From assembly GCF_000003855.2 (NCBI RefSeq), contig NW_003101682.1, positions 1,117,178 through 1,181,177 on the forward strand: a DNA stretch of 64,000 nt. Reading direction: 5' to 3'. Positions within the stretch are counted from its first letter, which is position 1. Every line of letters starts with the position of its first letter. A model generated the notes under the pieces. The model made no database searches. It had not been told where the DNA came from and saw only the letters and a list, made by a program, of their open reading frames with translations. This document shows positions 36,080-48,120 of the stretch, in pieces. Source of the DNA: Blastomyces gilchristii SLH14081 (taxonomy: Eukaryota; Ascomycota; Eurotiomycetes; Onygenales; Ajellomycetaceae). Both the position numbers and the translations under genes were made by a program.

Positions 36080-37043
36080 GTATCTTACTCTGGTACCTAC
36101 TTCTGGCTTTGATTTTGTGTTGCCTTGTTTGGGTGGGTGGATCTGCACCGTTTCGACGGATACACGCGTGCAACCACGGTGTGTGGAAGGGCTACGGAGA
36201 ACCAGCTTGTTGGGCAAAACCTGGCTATTTATATCAGGGCGCCGAACGGGCAGCCAGACCAGACCATTTGCTGATACACATATACTTTGGGCTTTGTGTG
36301 AAGGATAACCAATAATGGACCTTATCAGCCATTCTGCGTTACGTTACCCCAATTCTCGTCCAAGGTCCGTCCACCGACGACAGTTTTATTTATCATCCTC
36401 TCCGATCCGGTGGGGAGGGAGGGTCCATTCCCTAGCGACGTACCTGTTCGCGTCTCACCATTTCTTACAAACGAAAATATCTCATCCGAAGACAATAACA
36501 GCACATGGCACAAACGGAAGGAAACAAACCATCCCCGCTCCAAAAATACAATCGAATTGTCCATCTCAGTCCTGCCACGAAGATAAAGCATACATCACCA
36601 TCCTGGATGTTCACAATTCATGCACTAACTACCCTCCAATTTTTACGAAACCAGCATAAGAAAAATTAAAGGAAGACCAAAAAGCACGCACCCCCACGGA
36701 ACCACAATTACTTCCCAAGACATACGCTACTCTTACGACCTCACAACCTCACAGCAACCACTCTCGGCGTGGATGAACTGAATTTTACCCACCAGCCTAC
36801 TTAATCTAGGCACTATACCCCCATCCATACCACTTTTTCCTTCCTTTCTTTCTATCCCTTTTAGCCCTACTCTTTACTCCTTGATGGAGGTGATATGATG
36901 TAGTAGTTGGTTGATTATCGAGATCTATCTATTGTGCGGCCTTTTATGTGTGGTAGGCGTTCGCCAAGCGATCGGCGAACACCTCGCTTATGCGGAAGCG
37001 GTCGGCCCGTAGGGAGGGAATCCGACACTCCTTGCTTTTATAC

Positions 37044-37087
<44 letters not shown>

Positions 37088-38102
37088 CTTTTGGTTTTTG
37101 GTTTTTTCGCGAAGTTTGGAGTTATCCATATATATCTCCGCCCTTCCTGTACGTTCATGGCCTCCTTTCTCTAATGCCCTATAGTATATATATTTGCTTC
37201 TTTGTTTCTTTTTTTTAATTTCATTCCCTTTTTGACACGAGTGATGGCAATGGCAATGGCAATGGCAAGCGTACTAATAGCATAACATAACATAGCATGT
37301 CCTAGGAGCCGGGGTTTCTTTGAGGGCCGCCCCGGTGGGGGGTGGGGGAGAAGGAGGAGTCTTATAACTAGCATCGATTCGGTCTTGTTCTTTTTATATA
37401 TATATAATAATTGGTATTGGTTCGATCGAAAATCGTTTTTACGTATAATAGTTTATACTCAGTGTAAAATAAAAACCGACCCTCCGCTCGATTCGGATTA
37501 TAATCATAATATTAATATTAATATTAATAAGAATGAGTGAATGAGGGACGAGGAGGGGGGGGGAACGAGGGAGGGGGCTGACGGAGCTGGGAGTGTAAGT
37601 TAACTTACACAAACAAAAGATCAAAAGCTGGCATGGAGCATATAGCTAGCGATATCCTCATTCCTCTTTTGGGTTTGTTCGTTAGGGATAGGGGAGAGAA
37701 GTTACAATGAGAATTCGAACAACTCTACTCTGTTATCCGTCAGTCTCCTCTGGCTGGTATTTTTCGGACAGCTGTTTTTTTTTTTTTTTTATCCCGCTTG
37801 TGGTTATTGCTATATATAGAGCACGACACTTTTAAAGCTTAGCGGTGGGTGGGAAAAGCATAGGTGGCTAAAATGGTTTAAGATAAGAGATGTACGTCAA
37901 AAAGGAGAGAAAGGGGCCCTAGGGTAGAGATAAAAGACAAAGATAACGACAAATCTAAAGATAGAGATAAAGATAAAATGGGACGCATCATATTCTCATA
38001 CATTCTCATAACAATTTTATACATCTAGCTATCGTAGAATCCCCCTCTCCCTGTTCTCTCTCCTGTCCAGTTTCCCTCCCCAACATAAGGAAGAATCCCC
38101 CC
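36080..38102. other. Convergent intergenic region
   Basis: It lies between the 3' ends of the Pro/Ser-rich gene (+) and the bHLH gene (-). It holds a T40 run (37048-37087), a small perfect hairpin GTTCGCC...GGCGAAC near 36959-36980, and GATAGA/AAAGATA-like low-complexity DNA near 37930-37975. No gene is recognised. Confidence 0.5.
37048..37087. repeat. Poly-T homopolymer, 40 bp
   Basis: An uninterrupted T run in the convergent intergenic region; its length is assembly-dependent. Confidence 0.9.
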
Positions 38103-38381
38103 TCAATGACTCAACAAATCCTGCACGCTCATCCCAAGTTTCCTCCTCGTCGCTTGGCTCCCTTCACCTTCACCACTACTACCCCTATCCATCCCAATCC
38201 CAATCCCAATCCCAGCCCCAGCCGCAGCCCCAGCCGCAACCCCGGAACCCCTCCGATCAAGATTCAACATCAACAACGCTGCCGTCGCTTCATGGTCCAT
38301 CGTATCCATGCCTACGCCCACGCCCACGCCCACGCCCACGCCCATGTCCATGTTCATGCCGGGACCACCCACGGGGCAACG

Positions 38382-38418
<37 letters not shown>

Positions 38419-39850
38419 CGTCGTTGCGCGACGACGACAGGAGACGGGTTAACGTTTGGCGTTGCCGTGCCTGTCGGTGACGCTGATGCCGCCGCCGACG
38501 CCGCCGACGACGACGATGACGATGAAGGTGCCATCTGGCCGTACGGGGGTCTGCGCTGTGCGTGCAGGTATGGGCCTATCGGTTGACCCTGGCCAGCGAA
38601 TACGGCGGCGGCGGAGGCGGCGGAGGCGGCGTCGCGGGACGAGGAGGACGAGGAAGGGAGGAGGGCGTATGCGGGATGCGGATGCGTGGGTTGTGGTTGT
38701 TGCTGTTGTTGATGTTCATAGTCATACTTGTACGCGTGCTTAGGGTTTTGGTTACGGTCCGTGTAGATGTTTGAGATTCTTGTGCTGCTGTTGTTGTTGT
38801 TCAGGTGGTTGTTGTGTAACAAGTTGGAGGAGGCGGGAGAAGGTGATCGAGATGGGGAGGGAGAGCGTGATGAGGAGAATTCATGGCGCCCGGTGCTGAC
38901 GGAGTGGTGTCCTGAAGTGATGCGCCGGGTGGAAGGGCCTGAAGAACCCGTCCTGTCACTGCGGTTGTTGCTGCAGCAGTTTGCAGCCTTAAGTTCCTTC
39001 AAGCATTGCTCCAGGTAGTTCATATAATCAATGCTAGCCTGTTTTTGTGTAAGTATTTGTATTTAGGCAAATGGAATAGGGTTTTTTTTTAAAAAAAAAA
39101 AAAAATAAAATAAAAAATAAAAGGAAACAAAGGCAAACCAACCTGCAAAATAGCCAACTTATGCATCTCCTGCCCCCTACACGCAGGAATCATATTCTTC
39201 AACGTCATGAATTCCTCATTCATCTTTGACCGCCTCCGCCGCTCAATCAAACTATGCGCCGTCTTGCGTGCAATTTTCCGTCCTGCCGCGGTAGTCGGGC
39301 CATTGCCCTGCTGTTTCTTCTTGGATCCTGCACCACCAGCACCAGCACCAGCACCAGCACCAGAACCAGCGCCAGGAGTCTCGCCCTTGGCCTTACCCTC
39401 TGAACCAGCAGCGCCGCCAGCATCCCGCGGCGCTGTCTGCTCAGCTTGGGTTTTGGGCTTCATCTGGATGATCTTCCGCGTGCGAGTTGGCGGAGGCGGG
39501 AGGGTGAAGTTCGCTGCGGCAGAGCGCTTCCTACTGTTACCGTTGCTGCTGTTGTTGTTATTGTTATTTGCTTTCTGGCGGGAGCTTCTGGGGCCACGGG
39601 TGGTGTTTGACGCTTCAGCTGCGGGGATGTATGGCGAGATGGGAGACATTGGGCGAGCAGGAGCGGATTCTTTGGAATAGCCAATTCTGGAACTGGAGCC
39701 GGAGCCGGAGCCGGAGCCGGGGCTACCATTTCTAGGGAGAGCAGCTGGAGGTAGGGAAAAGAACATCTCGTTTGGAGAATTGGCGAATTTCTCCTTTGCA
39801 GCGATGTCAGCGGAAGAAGCTGGAGTTAGAGGGGGGCGTGGGTTTGGCAT
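38103..39850 (-). CDS. Basic helix-loop-helix transcription factor
   Basis: Two exons (39850-39143 and 39038-38103) with a 104-nt GT-AG intron encode 547 aa. The bHLH domain spans about residues 191-250: the basic region and helix 1 are RKTAHSLIERRRRSKMNEEF, the loop is NMIPACRGQEMHK, and helix 2 begins LAILQ at the end of exon 1 and continues ASIDYMNYLEQCLKELKAA in exon 2, so the intron splits helix 2. The basic region has the His-x3-Glu-x3-Arg pattern of E-box binders. The N-terminal part is Ser/Pro-rich with Asn and Gly-Ala repeats. The C-terminal part is low-complexity, with poly-Ser, a run of 12-13 Gln and GVGVGVGVG, from coding microsatellites near 38312-38418. The target genes are unknown; it is nuclear and probably dimeric. 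Confidence 0.88.
38312..38418. repeat. Coding microsatellites in the bHLH gene
   Basis: A CCCACG-type hexamer run (about 38314-38345, coding GVGVGV on the minus strand) and a GTT run (about 38381-38418, coding poly-Gln). Both are likely length-polymorphic. Confidence 0.85.
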
Positions 39851-40984
39851 GCTGAATTAGCAAGGAAGCGGGTGTTTCTGGGGATTTTCTTTTGGAGAGA
39901 GAAGAACAGTAACGATATATTTTGACGATATATTGGGGGATGTATTGGTCTAGATGGCAGATTATGCACAGCACAGCTACAACCTAGAGGGGGGGACAGG
40001 AGCGCTGAGAGCCAGAAACAGAAAGCTATAGAAGCAATATGTGTCTATGTATATATATACTTGGTATATCCGAATAAATATCGCGAGTTGACGGGCAAAT
40101 AAATATATATAGTAACTATATCCGCACCCAACAGGAAAAGAAAAAAACAAAGAAGAAGAAGAAGAAGAAGAAGAAGAAGAAGAAGAAAAAGGCCAGAGAT
40201 TCCTATTATATACCGCAATCTAGCAGGCGTCTCCGTCTTTGCCTTTCTCTTCCTCCTCCTCCTCCTCCTCTTCCTCTTCCTCTTCTCTACGCCTCGAACC
40301 GGCAAAAGAAGCGCAGCCCGTGGCAGTGTCGCGTGCTCGTGCTGCGACTGATAGGCTGGCAGCAGCTGGAGACCAGAACTAGCGCCAGGGCAAACTACGG
40401 CAGTTTATCTCCTCGTTCTGGGGGCGAGGCCACCATTGAATACAGTAGTGTCTTAAATACGCGTAATCTACTCCGTATAGAAGAAGTATCTGGTAAAATT
40501 GATTCCTCCTTTGGTAGCGGCCATACTCCGTAGTTTAGTAACAACTAATCAGTGGATAAACGAAATTTCAACACTATAATGAAATAAGTTATCTCGGATT
40601 TAACTTACAAAACAATGGGGAGAGGTCTCCAGGTCCCTTTTATAGCTACTATCCATGCGGATGTTCTGATTGACAGCCTTCCTATCCGCTTGAGTTTGCT
40701 ACTTCTCACCTATAGTTGATGCAGATGAGCAGGTTGGGATGAAAGGTCCACGCAACTCGCGAAGCATGGGACTCAAAGTTGGAGTTCGATTTTCTGACCT
40801 CCCTTGTGTGTCCTTGATACTTGACTCTGTTCCGTTGACCAAATAAAACTTGTTGCCCTTCATGGGGCGTTTGCTTAAAGTGGTGGCCCCAGTGATCTTG
40901 CACCTAAAGCGCCCCCGACTGCCAGTTCCACCATCATCCTCACCGTCCACTTGCCGCCCTTCATCCTCCAATTCTCCGACGACA
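39851..40984. other. Intergenic/promoter region with TACTCCGTA motifs
   Basis: Upstream of the bHLH gene. It contains a GAA microsatellite near 40152-40187, CTC/CTT-rich DNA near 40250-40288 and two exact TACTCCGTA motifs 55 bp apart (40469-40477 and 40524-40532). No independent gene is recognised. Confidence 0.5.
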
Positions 40985-41310
40985 ATGCTGCCCAGCGAGA
41001 AAGGTTCGAATATCTGTTATGAATACGACTGGATTAGTGGCACCGAGTCACTTACTAAATACAAACCTGGGGCCTACCATCCCATCATGATTGGAGACAT
41101 ACTGCACAACCGCTATCATATTGTGGACAAACTTGGTTTTGGCGGCTACTCAACCATTTGGCTCGCACGGGACACTCAATATTAATTGCAGCACTATGTC
41201 GCCGTGAAGGTCGGTATAGCAGATTCTCTTCTGAATGAGACAACGATCCTCCGTACTCTGTCTTCGCCTTTACCTATGTCGTCGTCTACATCCTTGAAGT
41301 CAGCGGCCCG
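40985..41310 (+). pseudogene. Protein kinase fragment (SRPK-like N-lobe)
   Basis: From an ATG at 40985 the frame reads through YKPGAYHPIMIGDILHNRYH and the glycine-rich loop LGFGGYSTIWLARD, meets an in-frame TAA (41183-41185), and continues in the same frame with HYVAVKV (the VAIK lysine) and NETTILRTL (near the alphaC helix). Coding similarity ends near 41310, just before the DNA becomes very AT-rich. This matches only subdomains I-III of SR-protein-kinase-like fungal kinases; the catalytic HRD and DFG motifs are absent. It looks like a gene truncated at the boundary of the transposon block, with a nonsense mutation besides. Confidence 0.65.
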
Positions 41311-41349
41311 GTTAAAAGGGCGAGATTCAATCCCCATCTCATACATTTG

Positions 41350-42923
41350 ATATTTTAGTTCAACTGTCTATCATAGTACAGCAGCTTGTTTCATTCTAAT
41401 AACATTATTATTATCAGTCTGATTGAGGTTGAATTGAATAAGTATTTATAACTCAGTTTTCATTGAGTTTCAGATACACTCTTATAATCAGCTTTTTTTA
41501 TATTATCAGATTTTTAAATCATCATTTATAAGTTGAAGATCTGAGTGCTTTTCATCTGCAAATATATGATATATATTGATTAAAATAGTTTTTAATTTGA
41601 CTTCTCAGTATCAGTTGTTATAGTCTCTGAATTCAGAGAGCTTGTTATTTAATTTCATTTCAATATAAAAATGTTTTTATAATATATAAGTTTTAATATG
41701 TTAATTATTGCAGAGTTAGTCTGCATTAAAAAACAGTAATTTTACAGATAAACTGCAATATAGTAAAATTAAATATTTTCATCATTATTATTATTATTTT
41801 TATATGTAAATGTAAGAATAAGTACTCACAGATGATTATTCAGATGTTTACAGCTTGATGTGATATATACTATTAACTACTAAAAGTATTCACAGTAGAA
41901 AGATAAAATATAGAGATTAAATATATAATAGTATTTAAGCTGAGTTATAAATAGTATTTATAAACTTCAGTCTATATAGTTATATGTAGTCAAGAGCTGC
42001 TAACTCTATTAATTATATAAGAGATAGAAATAGAAGTAAAGAATTTATAAAAAGTGAGATTTCTTATATATCTCTTTCTCTCTAAGACTTTGTCTGTAAA
42101 GTCTTTCACTGAGTGATTTCATAGAATCAGACTTAGTACTATAGTAATACTTACTAAAAACTCTTCATATCTATAAAAAATCTCAGTGAGAAAAAATCTC
42201 TTATTACTATAAAGAGAAAAGAGTCTGTTACTTAGTTTCTTATTCTATAAGATTCTTTATAATTTACAGATCTTTCTCTAACTATTATACAGATTCATCT
42301 TATATCTTTTATACAGAAAAGTTCTGATTAACTCTTAATTATTTTTATAAAATTCTTATGTAATTATTATATAGATTCATTCTATATCTTTTAATTTAAA
42401 GAATTTCAGTTAATCTTTAATTATTTTTTCATAAGATTCTTGTGTGATTATTATATAGATTTATCTCACAGATGAATTACATTCTACAAGATTATTCTTA
42501 TTAAAGAGAAGTATTTATAAGTTATTAATCTTTTACTTATTCTTATAAATTATCATTCTTTAACACTGTAGAATTATGAGAAATTTTTCATTCTTTTATT
42601 AATTCTATAGAATTGTAGAATCAAGATATCTATAGTCTATAATTACTCTTTATAGTTATATAGAAAGATTCAGATCTATAATTTATAATCACTCTTTATT
42701 TACTAGAGTAATCTGACTATTCTGCAGAATTACTTATAGTATAAATAAATCTCTCTAGAGTAGTATAAATATCTCAGATCTATCTGTGAAATCTTGTCTT
42801 CTTTTTTCTTTTTCTGTAACAGCTTTTATTCTCATAAACTATAAGTATTCTCATTTATTTATAAAGTGTTTTTATTTAGATAATAGAGAGAGAGTGTTTC
42901 TAATAATATCTATATATTAATTC
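41350..42923. other. AT-rich mutated repeat-like DNA upstream of Gypsy element 1
   Basis: Composition changes sharply here; CpG disappears and no reading frame is meaningful. It contains an imperfect tandem repeat (42284-42478). It may be an older repeat into which element 1 inserted, since 52330-52660 on the other side has a similar texture. Confidence 0.5.
42284..42478. repeat. Imperfect tandem repeat, about 83-bp period
   Basis: ATTATACAGATTCAT at 42284, ATTATATAGATTCAT at 42366 and ATTATATAGATTTAT at 42450 begin successive units of 82 and 84 bp. Unit interiors share TTAATTATTTTT and AAGATTCTTG/AAAATTCTTA blocks. Confidence 0.6.
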
Positions 42924-43091
42924 TGTGATTCGGAAGAACGTACAACTGTTGAATAATAACACGGCCGCTTCTGAACTTGCTTACAAATGTAAAAGAGGTC
43001 ATAGCGGCCATCAATTAATTTAGCATACAATATATAAGAAGCCGGTGTACGCCTGTAATCATATACTGACTCAAGCAATCTTTGAATCACA
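42924..43091 (+). repeat. 5' LTR of element 1
   Basis: 168 bp, with 8-bp inverted termini TGTGATTC and GAATCACA. Several CpG sites survive here, unlike the element interior. No standard tRNA primer-binding site is obvious directly downstream. Confidence 0.9.
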
Positions 43092-44392
43092 TCTGATAGT
43101 ATGTCTAAAAACTGGTATAAAGTGCAGGCTTCTTCAGAGTATGATAATTTCATCTACAAAGTGATTTATAGTTATCATGTCAGAGTGATTCTAGAACATC
43201 TCAAAAGATAGTATATAATAAGTAGTAAGTGAAAGAGCATCTGATTGATACTGCTTTACTTGTTAAGGAAAAACTTCATACTCAGATAAATGTCACATAT
43301 AGTATACAAATAGATAAGATATGAGAAAGAGAATGAAAGCAGTGAATCAGATTCAAAGAAGTTCACTCTCTACTTAAAAGAAGAATAAAAAGAAGAAAAG
43401 ATAATTATCACTGAAGTTGTATAATAATAATAGAAATTATATAATGAGATAATAATATAATAATAGACATTATACAATTAATGAGATATCACTGAAATGA
43501 ATATCTTCTTTAATTAATACAAATAATACTCTTCTCTGCTATCTGAACTGAAAGATATACAGAATCTCTCAGAGACTTTACTCAAAGCAGTAAGAAAAGC
43601 AGCTGAAACTGCTGAACTGAAATCAAAGCTCTGTACATGTACAAGAATTCTAAACAAGATCAAGGTCTTGTATACACAGTGACAGACTGAGATAAAAGTT
43701 AAATAATAATTAATATTTACTGCAGATCAAGTATTTACTATGAAGAGCATTATCAATGTAATTATCATCATTAATAAGAATAGAGAAAATCAGGTCTTAG
43801 ATTTACAGTAAAAGATTAAATGTTTACACAGATAGATAACTATACTGAATCTGAAGATTTCATCACAATCATTCACAATCTTTTCAGAAGTGTATACATC
43901 ATCAGAGACTGCTGTATAGAATGAGAATCTGAGTATGAGATATATTAAGTCAGAAGATCTGCTGAAGCTATTAAGTTTTAATAGTAACTGAAAAAATGAT
44001 GCTGTAATCAGCTGACTAAGTTAGATGTAATTATATTATCAGATTGAATATAAACTTACAGACAGATAGTTAACAGAATTTTAATAAGTCTTAAGATCTG
44101 TCACATTTCTATATGAAAAAGTGAAGTCATTATAAATAACTAATGAAAAGATGAATCTCACAGACTCAGAGTGATATCTATTTTTATAAACATGGAATGA
44201 GTTTTTCAAATGAATCTTGCATAACTTTGAGAAAGTGAATATATAAGACAAGTGTTACAAACACTTCACTAAGTGTAGATAAGTGAGTAATCTTATATCA
44301 TACTTCACATACTTCAGTTTACACTATCTTGTGTTGAATGAAGAGCTTTTAATATCTTTCTGTTTATAGATCTTTATTCATAATCTTATATC

Positions 44393-45559
44393 TAGACTGA
44401 CCGCCGGAACTATGAATTTCACATTTGATCTCATTTAGTCTGATCTTATACATTTCTTGACGTGAATTCTGCTGGGACTAGTCATCAAAAAAACATGTAA
44501 AGTGACTATATATCAGATCTTAAAATGAAACCATGACTTGAAAAAAATGAGAAAGTAATCTCATTTAATCTCATTTAGTTTCATTCTTGACATAAAGTTA
44601 CTATTTTTAGACATTTTAAGGTTTTTTTTAGACTATTTTTAATTTTTTAAAAAGTAACACTTTTTGATAATGCTCAAATGAGATTTAAAGTCATTTAAAG
44701 CAATAAAAATAATTTAAATTGAGAAGTGAAAATCATGGTCTCATTTGAAAAATGTGACAAGAGTAGACAGTAAGTCTCACTGAGACAGTATGAGACTACT
44801 ATCTAATGTTAAAACTGTGTAATGGGATCAGTTGAATTGATAATGAGACTATCAAAAAATCCGATTCTGGTCCCAGACTAGACTGACCGTGTGACCGTGT
44901 CTGAGACCAGAACCAGATTTTTTGATAGTCTCATTACCAATTCAACTGATCTCATTACATGGTTTTAACATTAGATAGTAATCTCATACTGTTTCAGTGA
45001 GACTTACTGTCTACGACTTNNNNNNNNNNNNNNNNNNNNNNNNNNNNNNNNNNNNNNNNNNNNNNNNNNNNNNNNNNNNNNNNNNNNNNNNNNNNNNNNN
45101 NNNNNNNNNNNNNNNNNNNGTTTGAAAGTAATATAATACTGCTAACTAGGCCGAACAGCTACTCTTGTTACATTTTTCAAATGAGATCATGATTTTCACT
45201 TCTCAATTTAAATTATTTTTATTGCTTTAAATGACTTTAAATCTCATTTGAGTGTTATCAAAAAGTGTTACTTTTTAAAAAATTAAAAATAGTCTAAAAA
45301 AACCTTAAAATGTCTAAAAATAGTAACTTTATGCCAAGAATGAAACTAAATAAGATCAAATGAAATCACTTTCTCATTTTTTTCAAGTCATGATTTCATT
45401 TTAAGATCTGATATATAGTCACTTTACATGTTTTTTTGATAGCCAGTCCCAGCGGGATTCACGCCAAGAAATGTATGAAATCAGACCAAATGAAATCAAA
45501 CGTGAAATTCATGGTTTCAGCGGCTAGTCTATTCCAGACACGGTCACATGGTCAGTCTA
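44393..45559. mobile_element. hAT-derived foldback element inside gag of element 1
   Basis: CTTATATC flanks it on both sides (44385-44392 and 45560-45567), an 8-bp target duplication as in hAT transposons. The uninterrupted site exists in element 2 near 54165. The ends read TAGACTGACC and GGTCAGTCTA. Long inverted arms (about 44393-44762 and 45170-45528) share ATGAATTTCACATTTGATCT-type sequence. Nested inside is a second inverted repeat with 116-bp arms (44763-44878 and 44899-45014) around a 20-bp spacer that is itself a copy of the element terminus (TAGACTGACCGTGTGACC). The right end carries an extra 31-bp copy of the terminus. The outer end sequence is shared with the hAT at 61227, so this is probably a non-autonomous relative. 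Confidence 0.8.
45020..45119. other. Assembly gap (100 N)
   Basis: Exactly 100 undetermined bases, directly after the inner inverted repeat of the foldback element. The true length is unknown; palindromic DNA probably stopped the assembly. Confidence 0.99.
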
Positions 45560-47121
45560 CTTATATCTGAGTTGAGAGTGAAATGAAAATGCTTAATCTC
45601 ACAGTCAGTCACAGTGAAGAAAGCATATAACATTCTCATTGTATAGAAACAAGTAAGTCAATTATAACAGAAAATACTGTAATTGAGTATATCTCAGCAG
45701 AGAATGAGTAATCAGACTTCTATGACACAAGTCATACACTCAGATGTAATGAATCTAGATCTGAATGTTATTACTAAAGCACTGAATCCTCTGAAAAAGA
45801 AATTCTCTGAGTGAAAATCTTGATGTCATGAGTATCAAGCTTGCTTTAACTGCAGATATCAAAATCATGATGCAAAAGATTACACACAGTGTACACAGTT
45901 AAGAAAAGCAAGAGAGTCAAAAAACTAGCAGAATCAGTGAGCTCAGAGACACTCACTGATATTCTATGAAAAGTCTTCAAAGTGAAAGAGATGTCTGTGT
46001 TAGAGAATTCTCTAAATCCTGTGAATATCAAGAGAAAGCAGGCTCTCAAATGAGATGTGAGTGAGAATGATGAAGCAGATACTCATCTCAATACCTTGAG
46101 ACCTGAAATGTTAATGTATAAGAGACACTTGAATAAGAATCAAGAGATGGCTGTAAAAGTGTTAGTGAACACAGAAGCTTCTATATAATATATTAACAAT
46201 TATATAATCTGAAGACTGAAAAAGATTCACTGAGTGAAGAATTCTCAATGTATAAGATTATCTGATAACTGATATTTGATATCATCTACAAGAGTAAAAG
46301 TTCTCTTGTACTTTGAAGAATGATCTTGCTACATTTGAGTGTGAGAGCTGTAGAATGTGAAATACAATCTTATTCTTGAACTTAATTGATTTTAAAGATT
46401 CAACCTGCAGATTCAATGATGTACATGTTATATACAGTTGACTGATAGAAAGAAAACAGTTCATACAATTCTACTAACTGATATAAGAAGAACATTTCAT
46501 ATCTCTGATATAGAAGAGTTAAATCTGCTTACACATCAATAAGCAAAGAGAATAATTCACAAGATCTCATCTGAAAGCATTCTGTATATTATATGAGACT
46601 CAGAAGTGAAGAAGACTAAGATAAAGAATACATAAGAGAATAAGCATATAAAGAAGCTTCTGAAGAAGTATGAAAAGATCTTCTGAACAGATCTTTCATC
46701 AGAATTACTGCTGAAATGAGGATTTGTACATGAGATTAACACAGAGAATGCAAAATCAGTCAATCAGAATATATACTCTCTGTCACAAACACATCTTGAA
46801 GAACAGAAGTATTAGATTACAGATCTTCTAGAACATGATCTCATACAACTCTTATTAAGCATATGAGGCTTTTCAGTTCTATTTGTGAAAAAGGTGAGTG
46901 AGAAGTGATAAATGTGTATCAATTATCAAGCACTTAATAAGCTTATAATCAAGAATGAATATTCACTGCTATAGATTCAATAACAGTTGAATACAGTTGA
47001 AAACATCTGATATCTATCAAAGATCAATCTTCTCTCAGAATACTGATAGATCTGTGTAGATGAACTGTCAGTTCTGTGAACTGTATTTAATATATAATGA
47101 GAGAAGTTCAAATTCCTGACA

Positions 47122-47421
47122 ATGCTATTCAGTCTAACAAATGTGCCTGTTATCTTTCAAATAATGATGAATATGATTCTTCATAAACAGAATGAAATCT
47201 TATATCTCATATATCTTAATGACATTCTAATCTTTTCAAACTCATATAATGAATATCTGAAGTATCTCAATGAAGTGCTTATAACTCTGACAGAGTATAA
47301 ACTCTACATCAAATCAACAAAATGTGTGTTTGAAATAGAAGAGTTGAAGTTTGTAGAATATGTAGTAAGTAATGACTGTATATATCTTATTTCAGAGAAA
47401 TTGGATGTCATAGTGAATTGA
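47122..47421 (+). pseudogene. Reverse transcriptase palm remnant of element 1
   Basis: A 99-aa stretch survives open: LFSLTNVPVIFQIMMNMIL, LYLIYLNDILIFSNSYNEYL (catalytic YLDD now YLND) and KCVFEIEELKFVEYVVS, all diagnostic of Gypsy RT. The Asp-to-Asn change alone would inactivate it, and TGA codons interrupt the flanking frame. Confidence 0.85.
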
Positions 47422-48120
47422 CTGCAGCTGAGAAATGTACACTATATATAACAGTTTCTTGAGTTATTCTCATATTACTGCAGATTCATCAAGAATTTTG
47501 TATGAATATCTGCATTACTCTCAGATCTCTTAAGAGAAATGAATACAAATCTGCAAAAGAAGAAGTTTCATTTAATCATCTGAAATACTGTGTATAAAGA
47601 GGCTTTTCTCACACTGAGAGAACATATAATAATATCTTCAGTGCTTATTCAATCAGATTACAATAAAACCTTTCTACATTGAAACAGACACATCTGAATG
47701 AGCTATTGAAGATGCTCTTCTACAGATAAGAATGACAAGCTGCATCTGATAATATATGATAGTAGAAAACTATTAGACACTGAGCTCAATTACTCAGTAT
47801 ATGAAAAGAAATTACTAGTGATCAAGCATGTACTGACATTGTGAGATAGATATATTAACAATAGATATATAACAACAGTGATCACAGATTATAAAAGCCT
47901 TATCTATCTACAATCAATAATGAAATCTTTCAAACACTTAGTATGTTGAATCTCAGAGTTTCAAGCATATAATCTTAATATTAAATACTGAAAGAGATTA
48001 AATGCTGTGATATCTGATACAATCAGTCACAGACTCAATTTCATGAATAAGAGTTCTATGAATCAGGTACAAGAGAAGTTCGCATTAAACACACTAAGAG
48101 AATGCAAGAAATCAGAATGA

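Noticed and set aside
36315..36659. 114-aa plus-strand open frame after the Pro/Ser-rich gene
   Set aside because: Probably 3' UTR or intergenic; no coding signature and an 88-aa frame on the other strand.
42284..42478. CRISPR array or regular spaced repeat
   Set aside because: Units are contiguous and imperfect, the DNA is eukaryotic, and there are no spacers.
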